Shown: piece by piece, positions 1 through 6,066 of the stretch
Numbering within the stretch: the stretch's first letter is position 1
How the letters are laid out: the number at the start of each line of letters is the position of its first letter
Origin: an uncultured candidate division Zixibacteria bacterium
GTDB lineage: Bacteria > Zixibacteria > MSB-5A5 > GN15 > FEB-12
Reading direction: 5' to 3'
Length of the DNA: 24,780 nt
Assembly (NCBI GenBank): GCA_913009765.1
Contig: CAJVYT010000018.1
Coordinates: 1-24,780 of the forward strand
Notes under the pieces: generated by a model
What the model was told of the DNA's origin: nothing
The model's input: only the letters and a program-made list of their open reading frames with translations
Databases searched by the model: none
Made by a program: the position numbers and the translations under genes

Positions 1-44
1 CTTGGTCTTGTAGCTAAGAATATAATTAATTACATAGGATAATC

Positions 45-359
45 ATGCAAATCATAATTGATGACAAATACGCATTGGCAGCAGATCGATACTGCTGGAT
101 GATCCGGGAAAAAAGGACACGAAAAACTGAAGATGGCGGCAGGGAAGATTATTATAAATCAGTCATGTGGTTTGACACAATCAAAGGGGCCATCAAAGGG
201 CTGACAGAACTGGCCCTGAGGACATCAAATGTATCTACCCTATCCGAGGCACTAAATTATAATAAGCACGTCTTGGCATCAATTGTCACTGCTCTATCAC
301 CTGACGTTGAAGTAGTAGTTAAAGACACTGATTTAACAAAGAACATAAGCAAACGCTAA
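45..359 (+). CDS. Small phage protein of unknown function (104 aa)
   Basis: No function is recognised. The protein begins with a short beta-like stretch, then a Trp/Arg-containing segment (RYCWMIREKRTRK) and a Tyr/Lys-rich strand, and ends with a helical half containing IKGAIKGLTELALR. This resembles small early phage proteins in which a row of strands is followed by a helix that could pack on DNA or protein, but the likeness is only general. There is no signal peptide or membrane segment. The ATG has an AGGA motif seven bases upstream. It is the first gene of the plus-strand early cluster in this window and is followed after 14 bases by the next gene, so the two are probably co-transcribed. 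The promoter must lie to the left of the window. Confidence 0.75.
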   Translation: MQIIIDDKYALAADRYCWMIREKRTRKTEDGGREDYYKSVMWFDTIKGAIKGLTELALRTSNVSTLSEALNYNKHVLASIVTALSPDVEVVVKDTDLTKNISKR

Positions 360-373
360 TATAGGGAATACCA

Positions 374-655
374 ATGAATCACACAAAATTACCCTGGATA
401 GCAACAACAGTGGAAAAAACTGGTAATGACTGGCTTATTTGTTATGTCGGAAATGATTATGAAAATATGGAATGGATTATTACTACAGATGGAATACACG
501 CGTCAGAAATGAATGGCTCAGATGCTAAGGACGACGCAGCCTTTATCGTTAAAGCTGTAAATAATCATCAAAAGTTAGTAGACGCTTTGGAAGCATCTGT
601 GCTGGGGCTGCTGGATATGGAGAAAGCTAAGGCACTTTTAAAGGAAATGAAATGA
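374..655 (+). CDS. Small conserved-type phage protein with DAAFIVKAVNNH motif (93 aa)
   Basis: Function unknown. The C-terminal half carries a DAAFIVKAVNNHQKLVDALE segment at about residues 54-73. Motifs of the type DAxFIVxAxNxHxxLVxAL are familiar from many small phage and prophage proteins of unknown role, with an N-terminal beta part ending in a region rich in Trp and acidic residues. No catalytic signature, membrane segment or signal peptide is seen. An AGGG motif lies upstream of the ATG. The stop overlaps the next start as ATGA, showing translational coupling with the 97-aa gene that follows. Confidence that it is a real gene is good; the role is open. Confidence 0.78.
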   Translation: MNHTKLPWIATTVEKTGNDWLICYVGNDYENMEWIITTDGIHASEMNGSDAKDDAAFIVKAVNNHQKLVDALEASVLGLLDMEKAKALLKEMK

Positions 656-945
656 ACATACGCGAGATAATGATTGAGTATCCTGATGAGTTTCAGGAGG
701 CCGTTGATGATCTGGACTGGCGCAAAATATCAGAACTGGTCAATACAAGAAACGGCAAGTTATCAGAATACATCTATGACCATTTCAATAATCTGGATCT
801 ACCAGTTTCGAAAGAAGATCGAGACAATCAACATAAGCAAGATGAAGGGTATTTGAAACGGAAAGATAAAATGGAGAGTCACAGCTTTTTTGATGAAGCT
901 GCAAAAATAACAAACATGGGAAGAGATAAATATGAAGATGGATAA
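652..945 (+). CDS. Hypothetical acidic phage protein (97 aa)
   Basis: No family is recognised. The protein is strongly charged: an acidic N-terminal half (EYPDEFQEAVDDLDWRKISE) and a C-terminal part rich in Lys, Asp and Glu, with no hydrophobic segment, suggesting a soluble helical protein. Start choice is supported by the ATGA overlap with the upstream gene and by an AAAGGA ribosome-binding motif just ahead. It ends TAA immediately followed by the ATG of the NinB-like gene, so the three genes form one tightly packed unit. A 60-aa frame inside it in another phase looks like a shadow. Confidence 0.72.
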   Translation: MNIREIMIEYPDEFQEAVDDLDWRKISELVNTRNGKLSEYIYDHFNNLDLPVSKEDRDNQHKQDEGYLKRKDKMESHSFFDEAAKITNMGRDKYEDG

Positions 946-1350
946 ATGAGACTCAAACTTGACACTCACAAAGCCAAAGCACACGCAGCAGAGTTTATTT
1001 TAAATTTACCTGCCAAGCCAGTATGCGAGGTAGAGGTTAAAGAATATCGGAGGCAAAGATCACTGGAAGCAAATAGGCGCCACTGGTCACTGCTCTCACA
1101 AATAAGTTACTGGATGGCAAAAAGAGGAGAGAAACATAGTTCTGAGAACTGGCACCACTATTTTCTGCAAGAGTTTACCGAGCCAATAACAGACGTAATT
1201 AAGGGCAAAATGATACAGGAATGGACAAGTAAGAAAATGACCAGCTTTGAGTTTAACGAGTTTTGTAATGAGATCGAGGCTTTTGCCGGTGACAATGAAA
1301 TCACTTTAATGGATTTAGAGCAATGGAGAGAATTTCGGAGAGCATCATAA
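946..1350 (+). CDS. ninB: NinB-like recombination protein
   Basis: Probable homologue of lambda NinB (Orf), which in lambda binds single-stranded DNA and SSB and can supply RecFOR-like function in Red recombination. The 134-aa length is close to lambda NinB (146 aa). The diagnostic segment is RRQRSLEANRRHWSLLSQIS at residues 35-54, matching the family pattern of a basic RSLxxNRxxW motif that starts the long helix. The C-terminal part (FNEFCNEIEAFAGDNEI) corresponds to the family's helical end. It begins directly after the previous stop (TAAATG). Two genes downstream lies the Bet annealing protein, which fits a recombination cluster. What is seen is the motif and length; DNA binding is inferred from the family. 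Confidence 0.75.
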   Translation: MRLKLDTHKAKAHAAEFILNLPAKPVCEVEVKEYRRQRSLEANRRHWSLLSQISYWMAKRGEKHSSENWHHYFLQEFTEPITDVIKGKMIQEWTSKKMTSFEFNEFCNEIEAFAGDNEITLMDLEQWREFRRAS

Positions 1351-1366
1351 AATATGAGGACATAAA

Positions 1367-2302
1367 ATGAATGAATTAATAAACAAAGAAGTGACTGCAA
1401 TAGATTTATTTCAGGGCAAAGAACTTGATTCTGTTTTGGCAACAATAAAAAATCATGTTTCAGGAGTCATCCCTGATTTAAAGTCAGACAAAGGAAGGAA
1501 AGAAATTGCCAGTCTTGCCGCTAAAGTTGCCAAATCAAAAACCTATATGGATGATTTAGGTAAAACTTATGTTGCTGAACTAAAGGCACTCCCTAAGCAG
1601 ATCGATGCTGAAAGGAAAAGAATGAGGGGCTATCTTGATGCACTAAAAGACGATGTACGCAAACCATTAACTGAGTGGGAGGATGCAGAAAAAGAACGAA
1701 AAGACAATATCCTGGCAAGAATTAACGCTATGAATTTACCGCCAGAGCATGAGTTTACTACTGCTGCTGAATTCAAAGAATTTCTTGGCACTGTTGCCAA
1801 GATAAAAATAGATGACAGTTTTTCTGAGTTCGTGGGATGGGCAGAAGAAACAAAAGAAAAGTCATGCTTGATGATCGAAGGTTTGATAGCAAGAAAGGAA
1901 AAAGAAGAATCAGAAGCTACTGAAATTGCCAGAAAGGAAAAAGCAGCACAAGAAAAAGCACAGGCAGAACGTGAAGAAAAAATAAGGAAAGAAGCTGCTG
2001 AGGCCGCTGAAAAGAAGGCCGAGCAGGACAAGGTGGCTGCTGCTGAAAAAGCTGAAAATGAAAAGAATGCAGCAATACTGGCAGAACGTAAACGCTCAGA
2101 AAAGGTAGAAGCCGAACGGGTTGCTAAAGAAAAGTCAGAGCTAGAGGCCGCTGAAAAGAAGGCGGCTAACAAGGCGCATAGGAAGAAAATAAATAACAGC
2201 ATTTTATCTGATTTATCTACTTTTATGGACGACGAAAAAGCTAAGGAACTGATAGTTAAAATTGTAAACGGCAAGATCAAGCACTTATCAATTAATTATT
2301 AG
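1367..2302 (+). CDS. Long coiled-coil protein upstream of bet
   Basis: A 311-aa protein of two parts. Residues 1-130 are helical, with VIPDLKSDKGRKEIASLAAK and a basic, acidic-alternating helix. Residues about 175-275 form a very long Ala/Glu/Lys coiled coil. Such proteins are common next to Bet/RecT genes in temperate phages and are often mislabelled TolA-like because of the Ala/Lys/Glu composition. There is no membrane segment here, so a TolA role is not supported. The ATG follows an AGGAC motif eight bases upstream, and bet starts nine bases after its stop. A partner or accessory role in annealing recombination is inferred from position only. The antisense strand carries a long open frame that is a by-product of the repetitive codons. 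Confidence 0.78.
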   Translation: MNELINKEVTAIDLFQGKELDSVLATIKNHVSGVIPDLKSDKGRKEIASLAAKVAKSKTYMDDLGKTYVAELKALPKQIDAERKRMRGYLDALKDDVRKPLTEWEDAEKERKDNILARINAMNLPPEHEFTTAAEFKEFLGTVAKIKIDDSFSEFVGWAEETKEKSCLMIEGLIARKEKEESEATEIARKEKAAQEKAQAEREEKIRKEAAEAAEKKAEQDKVAAAEKAENEKNAAILAERKRSEKVEAERVAKEKSELEAAEKKAANKAHRKKINNSILSDLSTFMDDEKAKELIVKIVNGKIKHLSINY

Positions 2303-2311
2303 AGGTGACTT

Positions 2312-3121
2312 ATGAGTAATAGCATAACGAAAAAAAGTGTTACTGCTGACATGGCGGCACGTTTTGGAATGGAAGTAAATTCTTTTGAATCTACGCTGGC
2401 AAATACGATTATAAAAGACTCACAGGCTAGCAAAGAACAGGTAGCGGCATTTTTGGTCGTTGCCAAGCAATACGACCTAAACCCGTTTACCAAAGAAATT
2501 TATGCTTTCCCTGCCCGTGGCGGAGGTATTCAGCCTATTGTTTCAATAGATGGCTGGCTTAAAATTATAAACAGCCACAAGAATTTTGACGGCATGGAAT
2601 TTGTAGATGACTTCAAAGACGGAAAGCTGGTTTCTGTCACTTGTAAAATGTATAGAAAAGACCGCAGTCATCCTGTGTCTGTCACTGAGTATATGAGCGA
2701 GTGCGAGCGGTCTACTGATCCATGGAAAAAATACCCGGCCAGAATGTTAAGACACAAAGCCGCTATCCAGGCTGCACGTTATACATTTAGTTTCTCCGGT
2801 ATTGTTGACCCTGACGAAGCAGAAAGAATTATAGAAATGGGAGACGTTGAACTAGTTGGATCAATTAATGGTGAGGTTCTTGATAGGGACAAAATCAATG
2901 ATGTCGCCAAACAGTTTAGAGATATTGTAGATGCAGATGATATTGAGCTTAACTGGGCAAATGCCCGCGAGATTAGAGATAGTCTGAATAATGATGAATG
3001 GCTGGCAGTCCGTGACTTATTAAGCGACAAAGTACCGGGGACAAGAAAAGGCTACAAATCAATATTAATGGATTATCTGGAATATGTACCAAGCTATCTA
3101 CAAAGCAATGATACAGGATAA
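2312..3121 (+). CDS. bet: Bet-family single-strand DNA annealing protein
   Basis: Recombinase of the lambda Bet (RecT/Redbeta) family, which coats single-stranded DNA and anneals complementary strands in phage recombination. The 269-aa length fits lambda Bet (261 aa). Family signatures are plain: AKQYDLNPFTKEIYAFP at 51-67, IVSIDGWLKIIN near 77-87, the YRKDRSHPVSVTEYM strand, and MLRHKAAIQAARYTFSFSG followed by DPDEAERI. The AGGTGA ribosome-binding motif sits five bases before the ATG. In lambda the partner is a 5'-3' exonuclease (Exo), but no exonuclease gene is visible in this window; it may lie to the left, be supplied by the host, or be absent. Annealing activity is established for the family; the lack of an Exo here is an observation limited to this window. 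Confidence 0.93.
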   Translation: MSNSITKKSVTADMAARFGMEVNSFESTLANTIIKDSQASKEQVAAFLVVAKQYDLNPFTKEIYAFPARGGGIQPIVSIDGWLKIINSHKNFDGMEFVDDFKDGKLVSVTCKMYRKDRSHPVSVTEYMSECERSTDPWKKYPARMLRHKAAIQAARYTFSFSGIVDPDEAERIIEMGDVELVGSINGEVLDRDKINDVAKQFRDIVDADDIELNWANAREIRDSLNNDEWLAVRDLLSDKVPGTRKGYKSILMDYLEYVPSYLQSNDTG

Positions 3122-3127
3122 TAAGTA

Positions 3128-3412
3128 ATGGACGCTAAAGAAATAGCAGAAACAATTATTAAAAATAACGCTGTATATACATGGAGCGACAAGACTATGC
3201 AGCTAGCCCAAGCCTATCTGGACCTGCTCAAACAACAAGAAGGGAAGGTACTGGTTCCTCAGGCTCTTGAGGCAAAAAATGCTGAACTGGCAGAAGCTTT
3301 ATCTTCCAGTCATTGCCCTAAACCAGTTTGTGACAATAAAACGGTCGGTCATTGTATATCATCAGGTAATTGTGGTTGTGATAATAAACAAGCACTACAG
3401 GAGAATAAGTGA
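3128..3412 (+). CDS. Hypothetical phage protein with Cys-rich tail (94 aa)
   Basis: Function unknown. The N-terminal two-thirds is helical and contains a LAQAYLDLLKQQEG segment typical of small early phage proteins. The last third is unusually rich in cysteine (HCPKPVC, then GHC and GNCGC), five cysteines plus histidines in about 25 residues, which could bind a metal ion, although the spacing matches no classical zinc finger I can name. The ATG follows bet by six bases and its initiation region (CAGGATAATAAGTAATG) resembles that of two later genes. The stop overlaps the next ATG as TGATG. Confidence 0.75.
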   Translation: MDAKEIAETIIKNNAVYTWSDKTMQLAQAYLDLLKQQEGKVLVPQALEAKNAELAEALSSSHCPKPVCDNKTVGHCISSGNCGCDNKQALQENK

Positions 3413-3735
3413 TGAAATTACTAACTGACGAAGAAATCTGCGAGTGGATAGAGTGGTCACACTATGCACTTCAAGGTATTGAATGGTCTACACCAGAAGG
3501 GGAGAATTTCTTAAGAACCCCAGACTTCTCAACTGAACAGCCTTGGTTTGATTATGTAGTACCTACACTAGATAAAAAAGGCAATGATATAGAGATAAAA
3601 ATAAACACAGAATCATTAATATGGAGAGTTTATTTTTACCCAATTGATGGGGTTTACTCAATTAAAGCGTGTGATTCAAAACTTCCAGACGCATTCCGGG
3701 CAGCATTAACTAAGTTAGTCAGGGCTGCCGGGTGA
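3412..3735 (+). CDS. Hypothetical phage protein (107 aa)
   Basis: No function recognised. The protein is Trp-rich at its N-terminus (EEICEWIEWSHYALQGIEWS) and ends with a helix containing DAFRAALTKLVRA, a C-terminal pattern often seen in small early phage proteins of unknown role. The ATG at 3412 is preferred to the GTG three bases upstream because a GGAG ribosome-binding motif lies at ideal distance and the ATG overlaps the previous stop. The GTGA at its end overlaps the start of the small gene that follows. No membrane segment is present. Confidence 0.72.
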   Translation: MKLLTDEEICEWIEWSHYALQGIEWSTPEGENFLRTPDFSTEQPWFDYVVPTLDKKGNDIEIKINTESLIWRVYFYPIDGVYSIKACDSKLPDAFRAALTKLVRAAG

Positions 3736-3881
3736 ACCTTTTATTTTCAGTAGTAATTGGTAACTGGTGGTTTATGAATTGGCATCTATACAGAAAAGTA
3801 ACAGTAGTATCAGTTAACGGTAAAGATAAGCGCAGTGATTATAAGTGTATCTTTTGCGGAGTAAGCAAGTATAAACATTAA
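3732..3881 (+). CDS. Small 49-codon ORF with a CxxC motif
   Basis: A short open frame fills the space between two longer genes. It begins GTG (GTGA overlap with the preceding stop) and encodes a Trp/Phe-rich N-terminus (GNWWFMNWHLYRKVTVV) followed by DYKCIFCGVSKYK at the end. The aromatic strand followed by CxxCG and a basic tail is typical of half zinc-ribbon or treble-clef-like small phage proteins, although only one Cys pair is present. An alternative start is the ATG at 3774, preceded by GGTGG, which would give 35 residues. The gene fits the coupled layout, but the ribosome-binding site of the GTG start is weak, so this is a moderate call. Confidence 0.5.
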   Translation: MNLLFSVVIGNWWFMNWHLYRKVTVVSVNGKDKRSDYKCIFCGVSKYKH

Positions 3882-3900
3882 TGATGCAGGAGAATAAGTG

Positions 3901-4344
3901 ATGAGTAAAGAAACAGAATTAAGAGAAGCATTAGAAGTAGCGGAGAATGAACTGTATAATTATTTAAAAAGACCAGAACTTCCGAATATCCCGAAAGGTA
4001 CGCCGTTGCTGGTTTGGAGCCAGTATGAAACTAAAGATAATGCACGGATCAAGTACTTTTCACATTGGGATGATGCTGGTAGATGTTGCTGCCGTATGAA
4101 TTATATCACTCAAAAAAGTTCACCTAATAATGACACTACATACTGGCGCAACTGGGACTACGCCCCTGGCCATGGAAATATTTATGCCTGGGTGCCGAAT
4201 GATGAGACGGTACCGGAGGATAATATTGTGATGATTAAATTACGTAATGGCCAAGAATTGGCGGTTGTGCCATTTGACTTTGATGATAGCTTCTGGAGGG
4301 TAAAGGGCAGACCCGATGACATCCTGTTTATAGCTAAACTATGA
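3901..4344 (+). CDS. Hypothetical early phage protein (147 aa)
   Basis: Function unknown. After an N-terminal helix (ELREALEVAENELYNYLKR) the rest looks beta-rich and aromatic: IPKGTPLLVWSQYE, a CCC cluster in GRCCCRMN, and WRNWDYAPGHG. The pattern of a helix followed by a region that begins IPKGTPLLVW recalls small conserved phage proteins with repeated Trp-containing strands, but no named family can be given. ATG at 3901 is chosen over the adjacent GTG because of the GGAG motif. The initiation region repeats 18 bases found in front of the gene at 3412. It is the last plus-strand early gene and stops one base before the end of the oppositely oriented Rz1 gene. Confidence 0.72.
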   Translation: MSKETELREALEVAENELYNYLKRPELPNIPKGTPLLVWSQYETKDNARIKYFSHWDDAGRCCCRMNYITQKSSPNNDTTYWRNWDYAPGHGNIYAWVPNDETVPEDNIVMIKLRNGQELAVVPFDFDDSFWRVKGRPDDILFIAKL

Positions 4345-4614
4345 TTACCTGGCTCTGAGCGCCCTAAATCTGTCTGTACATCCCATTACCTGCGTCCATT
4401 GCTCAATAATAGTATCCTCATATTCTGAGATACCGACAGGGCCAGCAGGGAGGGGGACTAGCGGACAATCAACCGTCAGTCTTTGATCCCTTAATTCCGT
4501 TGTATAAGTCGCGCAACCGGTCAACACGCTCATCAGGAAAACGCTTAAGACAATCAGATACAGGGACTTCTTTAATTTTGGTTTTCCATTTAATAACAGT
4601 CTTTGTCCGTACAT
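4345..4614 (-). CDS. Rz1-like outer-membrane spanin lipoprotein
   Basis: Candidate o-spanin of the Rz/Rz1 pair that fuses inner and outer membranes in the last step of lysis of Gram-negative hosts. The N-terminal 34 residues form a lipoprotein signal: basic KLKK, a hydrophobic core, and lipobox VLTGC with acylation at Cys34. The mature part is short (about 56 aa) and has a Pro-containing start (CPLVPLPAGP), as Rz1 proteins do. The gene starts inside the Rz gene in another reading frame and runs beyond its stop, the overlapped architecture known for spanins. The ATG has a weak ribosome-binding site, which is normal for embedded Rz1 genes. It is the last gene of the late operon. Confidence 0.85.
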   Translation of the reverse strand: MYGQRLLLNGKPKLKKSLYLIVLSVFLMSVLTGCATYTTELRDQRLTVDCPLVPLPAGPVGISEYEDTIIEQWTQVMGCTDRFRALRAR

Positions 4615-4801
4615 TGGCTTTTTCCTCTATTTTCTCGACAGTCTCAGCATCTTTGGCTAATTGGTCTATCTGTGCTTGCAGGTGTTCTGCCTGGCAAGAA
4701 TCATAACCTTTAGAATGGCCATAAAAATAAATCCCTGTAACAGCGACAACTGCCACAATAGCGACTATGCCCATGGTGTAGATTTTTGATAATCCGAACA
4801 C
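4469..4801 (-). CDS. Rz-like inner-membrane spanin
   Basis: Candidate i-spanin. One N-terminal transmembrane segment (about residues 8-28, rich in Val, Ile and Ala) is followed by a periplasmic coiled coil (QAQIDQLAKDAETVEKIEEK) and a basic C-terminus, the standard Rz topology. Length is 110 aa with GTG as the start. The GTG is supported by the TAGTG junction with the upstream gene and an AGGGGA motif; an in-frame ATG at codon 10 would cut into the membrane segment. Two cysteines (Cys35 and Cys83) lie in the periplasmic part and could form disulphides. Pairing with the overlapping lipoprotein gene is the strongest evidence. Confidence 0.83.
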   Translation of the reverse strand: MFGLSKIYTMGIVAIVAVVAVTGIYFYGHSKGYDSCQAEHLQAQIDQLAKDAETVEKIEEKANVRTKTVIKWKTKIKEVPVSDCLKRFPDERVDRLRDLYNGIKGSKTDG

Positions 4802-4977
4802 TATTCGTCCCCTTTTGGGTTGAGAGCTTCGTCTATATTTTTCCCGATTTGATCAGCTCTTTTTGCTATTGCGCTGTCTTCATTAGTCAACGTACCACCC
4901 AGAGTGACAGCATCTTTTACAATATCAACAGGCAGAACAACGACACCAATGACTGATTTCAATAGATTATCAAACAT
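4801..4977 (-). CDS. Small phage protein with VVLPVDIVKDAVTLGG motif (58 aa)
   Basis: A short gene filling the space between the candidate holin and Rz genes. It starts ATG in a TAATG junction with the upstream gene and ends in a TAGTG junction with Rz, so it is locked into the operon by coupling on both sides. The protein has an amphipathic N-terminus (FDNLLKSVIGVVVLPVDIV), then DAVTLGG and an acidic, polar end. Similar small proteins with a PVxIxxDxVTLGG pattern are known to me from other phages, with no assigned role. Position among the lysis genes hints at a lysis accessory function; that is inference. Confidence 0.75.
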   Translation of the reverse strand: MFDNLLKSVIGVVVLPVDIVKDAVTLGGTLTNEDSAIAKRADQIGKNIDEALNPKGDE

Positions 4978-5192
4978 TATTTACCTTCCCGCTGTTTAAT
5001 TGCGTATGCTGTCGCACCTTTTGCCCCAACTTCGCTTACACCATAAATGCCGAGGATGAAGATTGACAAGTTAATCCATTCGCTTGCATCCATTTGTCCG
5101 TAAAACCATCCTGCTGTTGCGGTAAGCCACACTATAGTAGTACTGACAAAACGTGTGCCACGAAATCCTTGTTTTGTTAAATTGCTGCTCAT
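4977..5192 (-). CDS. Candidate holin, two membrane segments (71 aa)
   Basis: Small protein with two predicted transmembrane helices at about residues 15-32 and 40-58, separated by a short turn containing QMDASEW. A basic N-terminus (KQGFRGTRF) and a charged C-terminus (KQREGK) suggest a hairpin with both ends in the cytoplasm. This is the size and topology of class II holins, which form the membrane lesion that lets the cytoplasmic amidase reach peptidoglycan. It lies three genes downstream of the amidase and two genes upstream of Rz/Rz1. The start overlaps the preceding small gene as ATGA. No specific holin family is recognised, and other small membrane proteins in the cassette are rival candidates. 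Confidence 0.65.
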   Translation of the reverse strand: MSSNLTKQGFRGTRFVSTTIVWLTATAGWFYGQMDASEWINLSIFILGIYGVSEVGAKGATAYAIKQREGK

Positions 5193-5311
5193 AACAAACC
5201 TGCCAGACTTGTTATCAGGTCAATAGTATATTCATTACCAATGGATAGTCCTAAGCCTAACCATGTAATTCGATATTCAAATAATTTCTTAACAAGATTT
5301 ATATATTCCAT
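5189..5311 (-). CDS. Small hydrophobic protein (40 aa) in the lysis cassette
   Basis: A 40-codon gene with one of the strongest ribosome-binding sites in the window (AGGAGGACTAAATG). The product begins with a charged helix (MEYINLVKKLFEYR) and continues with a hydrophobic segment (ITWLGLGLSIG, then DLITSLAGLL). It could be a single-pass or peripheral membrane peptide. Its stop overlaps the candidate holin start as ATGA, so the two are translated together, as holin-antiholin or holin-accessory pairs often are. Role is inferred from size and location only. Confidence 0.65.
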   Translation of the reverse strand: MEYINLVKKLFEYRITWLGLGLSIGNEYTIDLITSLAGLL

Positions 5312-5322
5312 TTAGTCCTCCT

Positions 5323-5397
5323 TTATCTCCAGTAAATTATTAAACTAACCGCTAATAAAACAACTGTCCAGAATACAACTCTAATGAATATCAACAT
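5323..5397 (-). CDS. 24-codon transmembrane peptide
   Basis: A very short open frame that starts inside the end of the sigma-like gene and ends 11 bases before the next start. The peptide is almost one membrane helix: MLIFIRVVFWTVVLLAVSLI followed by IYWR. A GAGGAAAG motif sits just upstream of the ATG. Coupling with the neighbours and the all-hydrophobic composition argue for a real small membrane peptide of the lysis cassette, but a frame this short can arise by chance. Confidence 0.4.
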   Translation of the reverse strand: MLIFIRVVFWTVVLLAVSLIIYWR

Positions 5398-5602
5398 ATT
5401 CTTTCCTCAACTTTCTAAGCGCCCGTCTGACTGTTTGTTCTACTGATTGATATGATATGCCAAGCACCGCAGCAATTTCTTTATATGTCATTGCATAGTA
5501 TGTGGTATGGCTAGAATTGTTTATCTTGCGTAAGGTTGCGCAAGTGAATTTTTTCTGGAGATCGTCAAGCCCGTCTTCATCAATGTAATAGGCTTTGGGC
5601 AT
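5381..5602 (-). CDS. Sigma-70 region 4-like HTH protein (73 aa)
   Basis: Residues 38-68 (YAMTYKEIAAVLGISYQSVE and following TVRRALRKLRKEY) match the helix-turn-helix of sigma-70 region 4 and related regulators: a TYxEIAxxLGIS turn, a QSVEQ recognition helix and an ALRKLR basic helix. The N-terminal 37 residues contain KKFTCATLRKI but no region 2. The protein is therefore too short to be a full sigma factor and could bind DNA or modify RNA polymerase recognition. The TAATG junction with the amidase gene shows coupled translation. It sits between amidase and holin, which is unusual for a transcription factor. A role in late gene control or in host promoter takeover is inference. Confidence 0.75.
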   Translation of the reverse strand: MPKAYYIDEDGLDDLQKKFTCATLRKINNSSHTTYYAMTYKEIAAVLGISYQSVEQTVRRALRKLRKEYVDIH

Positions 5603-6066
5603 TAGATTATTACTTCACTCAATAATCGGTCAATTGGGAATCCTTTACCGGGATCAACCTTACGACCTACTGATACGTCACTATGCCTTTCCACGGATTT
5701 AATATGCCATGCATTACACCAGTTCTGGATACAAGCCAGTCCTGCCTGATACTGTGTTTCGCTTACCCAGTCCTCTTTGATTGCTGTTTTGAATGTTTCG
5801 TAAGTGTGACAACCAGGCACTAAAAACTCAATACCAAGTGAGTTAGTGTTATGGCCTTTGGCGTGCCATGCGCCTTCATTGTCGTTACGACATCTGATTA
5901 AATCACCGCTTGGCGTTATCAGGATATGGGCACTTAATCCTAACTTGTCCAGAAAGGGAGCGGCATGTAAGTCTCTGTCACCACCCTCCAGAAATTCTGC
6001 CATTGCATGAACAATTATTTTTGTAGGCGTATTGGTAGACCTGCCATGTTCCAGTTTGTATTCCAT
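5602..6066 (-). CDS. Endolysin, N-acetylmuramoyl-L-alanine amidase (Amidase_2)
   Basis: Zinc amidase of the T7 lysozyme/AmpD/PGRP fold, cleaving the amide bond between MurNAc and L-Ala of peptidoglycan. With the ATG at 6066 the ligands are His20 (KIIVHAM), His128 and Asp138 (ERHSDVSVGRKVDPG), with Lys136 in the place of the family's catalytic lysine. The NTNSLGIEF strand with Glu80 is also typical. Length (154 aa) equals a single-domain endolysin, with no wall-binding domain. There is no signal peptide, so release needs a holin. AAGGAG precedes the start; a GTG three bases upstream is an alternative. The gene lies within a coupled run of membrane and spanin genes. Confidence 0.93.
   Translation of the reverse strand: MEYKLEHGRSTNTPTKIIVHAMAEFLEGGDRDLHAAPFLDKLGLSAHILITPSGDLIRCRNDNEGAWHAKGHNTNSLGIEFLVPGCHTYETFKTAIKEDWVSETQYQAGLACIQNWCNAWHIKSVERHSDVSVGRKVDPGKGFPIDRLLSEVII

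Larger units (their letters stand above)
3398..3904 (+). repeat. Duplicated 18-base translation start region
   Basis: The 18 bases CAGGAGAATAAGTGATGA occur at 3398-3415 and again at 3887-3904, each holding the ribosome-binding site and ATG of a gene (3412 and 3901). A third, imperfect copy (CAGGATAATAAGTAATGG) covers the start of the gene at 3128. The interval given spans from the first exact copy to the second. It may reflect duplication of start modules between neighbouring early genes or selection for the same strong initiation signal. Confidence 0.7.

Noticed and set aside
1..44. Remains of an earlier gene at the left edge
   Set aside because: Only 44 bases precede the first start; no frame can be judged in such a short stretch beyond the ribosome-binding motif.
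1630..2280. 216-codon open frame on the minus strand, Ser/Ala/Phe-rich
   Set aside because: It is the antisense of the Ala/Glu/Lys coiled-coil gene, whose repetitive codons leave the opposite strand open. It has no ribosome-binding site and no domain, and it lies against the direction of the early operon.
1367..2302. TolA-like membrane protein
   Set aside because: The Ala/Glu/Lys coiled coil resembles TolA by composition only. There is no membrane segment or TolA C-terminal domain.
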